DNA from: Bacteroidales bacterium UBA7574
Lineage (GTDB): Bacteria > Bacteroidota > Bacteroidia > Bacteroidales > Paludibacteraceae
Length of the DNA: 5,344 nucleotides
Assembly: GCA_002479035.1 (NCBI GenBank)
Contig: DLLA01000124.1
Span: 1-5,344, forward strand
Direction: 5' to 3'
The position numbers and the translations under genes are program-made. A model generated the notes under the pieces. It was not told where the DNA came from, did no database searches, and saw only the letters and a program-made list of their open reading frames with translations. Positions 5,105 to 5,344 of this stretch are shown piece after piece; positions within the stretch are counted from its first letter, which is position 1; every line of letters starts with the position of its first letter.

Positions 5105-5344
5105 ATGAAGTTCAATCACATTGTATTTATTGCACTGATGGCATACACAGCTTTGGCGTTAGGCGGGTGCCACGGGCAACACACACACCACGAACACGAC
5201 CACGCCCACGACCATGAGGAGGCAGAGCACCACGACCACAAACAGGGCGAGATAGTATTCTCACCGGAGAAGGCGGCTGCGGTGGGCTTGCAAACAGAGA
5301 CCATCGTGGCACAACCCTTTACGGAAGCCGTCAAGGTATCGGGG
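5105..5344 (+). CDS. RND efflux periplasmic adaptor lipoprotein with His-rich N-terminus (CusB/CzcB-like), partial
   Basis: The first 80 residues of a larger protein cut off by the right edge. A lipoprotein signal peptide runs to a lipobox LGGC (19-22), so Cys22 would be lipidated and the protein anchored facing the periplasm. Residues 23-45 hold 11 histidines interleaved with Asp and Glu, a likely metal-binding stretch. From about 48 on, GEIVFSPEKAAAVGLQTETI and the following TEAVKVSG match the start of membrane-fusion adaptors of heavy-metal RND pumps, where the first beta strand of the core begins. Such adaptors join an inner-membrane CusA/CzcA-type pump to a TolC-like channel; those genes would be expected to the right of the window. 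The leader is A-rich, with no Shine-Dalgarno and no separate promoter visible, so it is probably transcribed with the Cys/His gene. The metal (Cu/Ag or Zn/Co/Cd) cannot be decided from this part. Confidence 0.87.
   Translation, partial: MKFNHIVFIALMAYTALALGGCHGQHTHHEHDHAHDHEEAEHHDHKQGEIVFSPEKAAAVGLQTETIVAQPFTEAVKVSG

Noticed and set aside
5116..5334. 72- and 61-codon open frames on the minus strand opposite the adaptor
   Set aside because: They mirror the His/Asp-rich coding stretch of the lipoprotein; no motifs of their own.

Overview
The window looks like a stretch of a Bacteroidota chromosome, most likely order Bacteroidales. Three things point there. The intergenic regions carry TTTG / TAnnTTTG promoter elements (HU gene, rhomboid gene, metal-related gene). 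Start codons are preceded by A/T-rich leaders rather than Shine-Dalgarno sequences. The Obg, Adk, ClC and rhomboid proteins also have the look of Bacteroides-type homologues as I remember them. I cannot name a genus or species from sequence alone.

Left half, minus strand (1-3317): reading in the direction of transcription, a gene for a small HU-family nucleoid protein (3317-3054) has its own strong promoter and a clear intrinsic terminator. A 214-bp gap rich in palindromes follows. After it comes a tightly packed set: adk (adenylate kinase, short-LID form, 2839-2264), obg (ribosome-associated GTPase, 2264-1089) and a ClC-family chloride channel/transporter gene that runs off the left edge (1107 down to 1). 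adk and obg share one base (TAATG). The ClC gene overlaps the end of obg and has no usable ATG.

Right half, plus strand (3318-5344): a rhomboid intramembrane serine protease gene (3554-4363) is divergent from the HU gene, with its own promoter and a terminator-like hairpin spanning its stop codon. A 197-bp gap contains three 11-bp tandem repeats and then a compact promoter with an inverted repeat beside it. This drives a 139-residue Cys/His-rich exported or membrane-anchored protein (4561-4980). That protein is followed by the start of a lipoprotein with a His-rich N-terminus and the beginning of an RND-type heavy-metal efflux adaptor (CusB/CzcB-like, 5105 to the right edge). These last two genes look like the start of a metal-efflux operon whose pump and outer-membrane factor would lie outside the window.

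Most of the window is ordinary housekeeping. The points most worth a second look are the Cys/His protein plus His-rich adaptor pair with its candidate operator and nearly leaderless promoter, the ClC protein whose internal proton-glutamate position is Val, the missing ATG of that gene, and the palindromes between the HU gene and adk.
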